Positions 61,129 to 64,000 of a stretch of DNA of 64,000 nucleotides are shown one piece after another. This DNA is from Clostridium_AT stratigraminis (GTDB taxonomy: Bacteria; Bacillota; Clostridia; Clostridiales; Clostridiaceae): contig NZ_JBJHZZ010000003.1 of assembly GCF_045310675.1 (NCBI RefSeq), forward strand, positions 62,001 to 126,000. Direction: 5' to 3'. The notes under the pieces were generated by a model. That model saw only the letters and a list, made by a program, of their open reading frames with translations, made no database searches and was not told where the DNA came from. Each line of letters begins with the position of its first letter. The stretch's first letter is position 1. The position numbers and the translations under genes were made by a program.

Positions 61129-62772
61129 ATGAATGATTTATTATATATAACTGGCCATAAAAATCCTGATACTGATTCAATTTGTGCTGCTATAGCCTAT
61201 TCAGAATTTAAAAATAAAACCGGAGTACTCCAGGCAGTTCCAGTTAGGCTCGGAGATATTAATAGAGAAACTGAATTTATACTAAATTATTTTGATGTAG
61301 AGGTTCCTAAACTCGTTGAAACAGTTAAGGTTCAAGTATCAGACTTACATATAGATAACGTTGCTCCTGTTGCACCAGATATTTCACTTAAAATGGCTTG
61401 GAACATAATGAAAAGGAATAATACTAAAACGCTTCCTGTAGTTGATGATAATGATTCCTTAATTGGAATAGCTACTATAACAAATTTATTCACCAGCTTC
61501 ATAGATTTTTGGGATAACAATATATTATCTAAAAGCTACACAAAATTAGAAAATATTCTTGACACCCTATCAGCCAAATATATTTATGTTAAATCTAGCA
61601 ATTTAAGTCTAGGTGGTAAGATAGTGACTGCTGCCATGCATCCTGACAGTGCAGAAGAAATTATTGAAGAGGGTGATATAGTTATATGCGGTGATAGAGA
61701 AGACACGCAGAACACTATTATTAAATGCAATGCGGCACTAATGATAGTTACTGGGAATCATTTAGTTAGTGATGAAGTAATTGAAATCGCAAAGGAGCAG
61801 GGTACCTCTATAATATCCACACCTTTTGATTCTTTTACTGCTTCAAGACTTATAACTCAAAGTATTCCAATAAGCTATGTTATGACGAAAGATAATATTC
61901 TTAGCTTTAGTACAGAGGATTTTGTTGATGAAATAAAAGATGTAATGCTTGAAACAAGATATAGAAGCTATCCAGTAGTTGATTTGGAAAACAAAGTTAT
62001 CGGTACTATATCCAGATATCACCTCATTAGCCAAAACAGAAAAAAGGTAATCTTAGTCGACCATAATGAAAGAACCCAATCAGTGCACGGTTTAGAAGAT
62101 GCAGAGGTTTTAGAAATAATAGACCACCATAGAATTGCTGATATACAAACTGGAAACCCTATTTATTTCAGAAATGAACCAGTTGGCAGTACTTCAACCA
62201 TTGTAGCTTCAATATTCTTTGAAAATGGAATCAGACCTTCTAAAAAGGTTGCAGGATTATTATCTGCTGCTATTATATCAGATACCTTACTATTTAAGTC
62301 TCCTACTTCTACAAATGTAGATCAATTGATGTTAAAAAGGCTTTCTGAAATAGCATGTATAGATGTTGAAAGTTTCGCTAAGGAAATGTTTAAAGCAGGT
62401 ACTTCATTAAAAGGAAGGACTGTAGGAGAAATTTTTCATCAGGACTTTAAAACCTTTACCCTTAATGGATTAAAAATTGGAGTATCTCAAATAAGCACCA
62501 TGGATCTTGAGGGCTTCTCAGAAATGAAAAATGACATGCTTAATTTAATGGATAAAAAAGCATTAGAGAACAATTTTGATCTTTTAGTTTTTATGTTAAC
62601 AGACATACTAAAAGGCGGATCAGAATTACTAATTGCAGGCGAAGAAAAAGAAATTGTAAACAGAGCCTTTAATGTAAAACTTAACTGCCCAAGTATATAC
62701 TTACCAGGAATCTTATCAAGAAAAAAGCAAGTGATTCCTCCAATTACTGCTGCTATAACCTCATTAAAATAA
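61129..62772 (+). CDS. ppaC: Manganese-dependent inorganic pyrophosphatase with CBS and DRTGG domains
   Basis: A 547-residue family II pyrophosphatase that hydrolyses PPi. The DHH catalytic residues are in TGHKNPDTDS (His 10, Asp 14, Asp 16), VDHNERTQSVHG and IIDHHRIADIQTG. Two CBS domains (about 70-125 and 245-305) flank a DRTGG domain inserted in the catalytic part, the nucleotide-sensing form known from clostridia and activated or inhibited by adenine nucleotides. The DHHA2 domain is at about 430-547. Confidence 0.94.
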   Translation: MNDLLYITGHKNPDTDSICAAIAYSEFKNKTGVLQAVPVRLGDINRETEFILNYFDVEVPKLVETVKVQVSDLHIDNVAPVAPDISLKMAWNIMKRNNTKTLPVVDDNDSLIGIATITNLFTSFIDFWDNNILSKSYTKLENILDTLSAKYIYVKSSNLSLGGKIVTAAMHPDSAEEIIEEGDIVICGDREDTQNTIIKCNAALMIVTGNHLVSDEVIEIAKEQGTSIISTPFDSFTASRLITQSIPISYVMTKDNILSFSTEDFVDEIKDVMLETRYRSYPVVDLENKVIGTISRYHLISQNRKKVILVDHNERTQSVHGLEDAEVLEIIDHHRIADIQTGNPIYFRNEPVGSTSTIVASIFFENGIRPSKKVAGLLSAAIISDTLLFKSPTSTNVDQLMLKRLSEIACIDVESFAKEMFKAGTSLKGRTVGEIFHQDFKTFTLNGLKIGVSQISTMDLEGFSEMKNDMLNLMDKKALENNFDLLVFMLTDILKGGSELLIAGEEKEIVNRAFNVKLNCPSIYLPGILSRKKQVIPPITAAITSLK

Positions 62773-62805
62773 GAAGTGGATAATATCCGCTTCTTATTTT
62801 ATTAA
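62765..62805. terminator. Bidirectional terminator between pyrophosphatase and membrane-protein genes
   Basis: AAATAAGAAGTGGATA / TATCCGCTTCTTATTT (62767-62782 and 62784-62799) with one wobble. The arms include the stop codons of both genes, and the sequence beyond is T- or A-rich on each side. Confidence 0.82.
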
Positions 62806-63555
62806 TAAAAAGAAAATTATAAAAATAATTAAGCAAATCCCATAGCCGATACTTAAGTAATCCTTAACACAAACATCATCGATTTTTTTTGAGTATTCTC
62901 CATAGCTTTTTAAATAACTAGTATTCTTTGAGCTATAGAGGTAATAAAAATTTACAGACTCCACATATGCTCCTAAAATATCTACATTTAATAAAGGTCT
63001 CATAATGAAATTTACAAAGAAATCCCCCTTAAAATCGATACCATATCTTTTGTTTTTAAAAAGATAGATAATATAAAGAAATACCTCTGCAATAAATGAA
63101 GGTAAAATGGTAAAAATGGTAAATAGAAACTTAAATATAATAAAGTCTTCATCTAATTGATAAACATTGTAAACAAACATATAAATTAAGCTTACTAAAT
63201 TACCAAAAAAAACTATTAAAAGTAATGGAGCTATAAATCCACCAACCATTGATTTTGAAATAATTGAAATGGAGTCGTAAAATTTAACTTTTTCTCTTTG
63301 CCTTAAGTTTTTCTTTTCTGTATTGCTTATATCTATAACTAAGAAGGCAGTTATAAAATTACTAAGCTCAATTATTTTTATTTTGTTTAATAATAAGCAA
63401 ATTAATAAAATTACAATACAATAAATTAACTGCAGCATTATTTTATTTTTAATTACTTTTTCTAAATTAAGGTTAATTCTAACAAATAAATTTTGCCTAT
63501 CAAATTTCCACACTATTATGCTTAAAAAACATCCTAAAACATAACCAATCCCCAT
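62794..63555 (-). CDS. Unknown multi-pass membrane protein
   Basis: A 253-residue protein with about five hydrophobic helices (GIGYVLGCFLSIIVW; IMLQLIYCIVILLICLLLN; IAPLLLIVFFGNLVSLIYMF; FLFTIFTILPSFIAEVFLYI; IGYGICLIIFIIFFLLI). Conserved-looking polar regions (NTEKKNLRQREKVKFYDS and GAYVESVNFYYLYSSKN) lie between them. I cannot assign a family. It starts 12 bases after the small Cys-containing gene, with GGGGGAATATC as ribosome site, so the two are probably co-expressed. Confidence 0.78.
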   Translation of the reverse strand: MGIGYVLGCFLSIIVWKFDRQNLFVRINLNLEKVIKNKIMLQLIYCIVILLICLLLNKIKIIELSNFITAFLVIDISNTEKKNLRQREKVKFYDSISIISKSMVGGFIAPLLLIVFFGNLVSLIYMFVYNVYQLDEDFIIFKFLFTIFTILPSFIAEVFLYIIYLFKNKRYGIDFKGDFFVNFIMRPLLNVDILGAYVESVNFYYLYSSKNTSYLKSYGEYSKKIDDVCVKDYLSIGYGICLIIFIIFFLLIK

Positions 63556-63567
63556 GATATTCCCCCA

Positions 63568-63732
63568 TTATTCTTCTATTTCTTCTGCAGGTACAATAGT
63601 AAAATTGATATTTTCATCATAATTATAGGGCATGGACCTCTGCTTTATGCATAAAAAACACCTTGGGTCAAACATCAAGTTACAGCAAGCTCTCATATCT
63701 ATGTCATCATTATAAATATTCATATTTTCCAT
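63568..63732 (-). CDS. Small Cys-containing protein, 54 residues
   Basis: A short gene easily missed by automatic calling. ATG 63732 follows GGAGGTAAGCC at perfect distance and reads MENMNIYNDDIDMRACCNLM then FDPRCFLCIKQRS and ends VPAEEIEE. The four Cys (CC, then CFLC) could bind a metal, but that is inference. Its stop is 12 bases before the membrane-protein ATG. I do not recognise the family. Confidence 0.75.
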   Translation of the reverse strand: MENMNIYNDDIDMRACCNLMFDPRCFLCIKQRSMPYNYDENINFTIVPAEEIEE

Positions 63733-63854
63733 GGCTTACCTCCAATAATAATCTATATAACATTATATGTTTATGTTTAACGGTTTTATGAAATTAAAAA
63801 AAGTTTGAAAAGAATTTAGATATAGCATCTGAAAGATCAGTAAAGCCATTAGAA

Positions 63855-63891
63855 TCCAAAAAAAATAATATGTTATAGCAACATATTATTT
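63855..63891 (-). terminator. Terminator after the flagellar gene at the right edge
   Basis: Minus-strand AAATAATATGTT / AACATATTATTT (63880-63891 and 63863-63874) around GCTAT, followed by TTTTTGG. It lies between the flagellar gene and the small Cys-containing gene. Confidence 0.75.
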
Positions 63892-63917
63892 TAGAAACTT
63901 TTATATTATAAATTCAT

Positions 63918-64000
63918 TTACTTAGATCTTAGATTGTTTGTTATACTCCACATTTCATCTGCTGTCTTCATAGCCTTAGAATTCAGTTCAAAAGCTCTTT
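63918..64000 (-). CDS. FlgF/FlgG-like flagellar rod protein, C-terminus (cut by window edge)
   Basis: The last 26 codons of a minus-strand gene that begins outside the window. The sequence RAFELNSKAMKTADEMWSIT followed by NNLRSK matches the C-terminal helix shared by FlgE, FlgF and FlgG rod and hook proteins (RAYEMNSKxIxTADxM pattern), which packs the flagellar rod. Which member it is cannot be told from this fragment. Confidence 0.75.
   Translation of the reverse strand, partial: RAFELNSKAMKTADEMWSITNNLRSK

Noticed and set aside
1..64000. tRNA, rRNA, insertion sequence or prophage genes
   Set aside because: Scanning both strands showed no CCA-ended cloverleaf clusters, rRNA sequence, transposase or phage structural genes that I could support.

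Overview
The window is chromosomal DNA from a low-GC, endospore-forming, mDAP-type Firmicute, most likely a Clostridium in the broad sense. The signs are very AT-rich intergenic DNA, strong GGAGG ribosome sites, a complete eight-gene spoIIIA operon, spoVD- and spoVE-type division genes, a MurE with the DNPR motif of meso-diaminopimelate ligases, RqcH, and a CBS/DRTGG pyrophosphatase. About 95 percent is coding and nearly everything runs on the minus strand. I see no rRNA, tRNA, insertion sequence, prophage or CRISPR array. The species cannot be named from this sequence alone.

Layout, left to right (all minus unless marked). 1-7525: nusB-folD-xseA-xseB-ispA-dxs-tlyA-nadK-argR(partial), an isoprenoid/folate/DNA-repair housekeeping operon. 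7533-8269: tandem hairpin repeats, a long terminator and an Asp23 gene. 8347-13542: spoIIIAA-AH, the mother-cell side of the forespore feeding channel. 13664-14709: a small acidic zinc-ribbon protein and efp. 14870-21616: a compact type IV pilus assembly cluster (pilB, pilC, pilin, four minor prepilin or accessory genes, pilM/N/O-like genes). 21800-25823: dapF, rqcH (+), and an RlmL-like methyltransferase. 26138-28297: pyrR-uraA behind a complete PyrR attenuator. 28289-30303: rluD-like, lspA, DksA/TraR-like. 30373-34243: aroB-mtnN-aroF-aroA. 34299-37141: ylmE-sepF-ylmG-ylmH-divIVA. 37302-39991: ftsQ plus the DUF881/small-basic-protein trio. 40155-49283: mraZ-rsmH-ftsL-spoVD-murE-murF-mraY-ftsW. 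49550-52987: ychF (+) and a Lon-like protease. 53199-57372: hypC-hypD-hypE-hypA-hypB-deoC. 57682-63732: an unknown gene (+), a Ca-type P-type ATPase, a manganese-type pyrophosphatase (+), a membrane protein and an overlooked 54-residue Cys-containing protein. The right edge clips the 3' end of a FlgF/FlgG-like flagellar rod gene.

The genes are mostly ordinary; the unexplained structure is in the leaders. A two-hairpin element (family A) occurs six times directly upstream of minus-strand genes (nusB twice in tandem, spoIIIAG, dapF, pyrR, a DUF881 gene). Its copies differ mostly by compensatory changes that preserve both stems, and several copies are bounded at both ends by a Shine-Dalgarno sequence. 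A second, unrelated tandem array of hairpin-plus-GGAGG units precedes the calcium ATPase (family B), and a third hairpin leader is shared by deoC and the RlmL-like gene (family C). Other points worth checking are a FolD lacking the catalytic lysine, a Lon-like protease without a Walker A motif, a dcw cluster with no murD, murG, ftsA or ftsZ, hyp genes without hypF, and MraZ boxes in front of mraZ.
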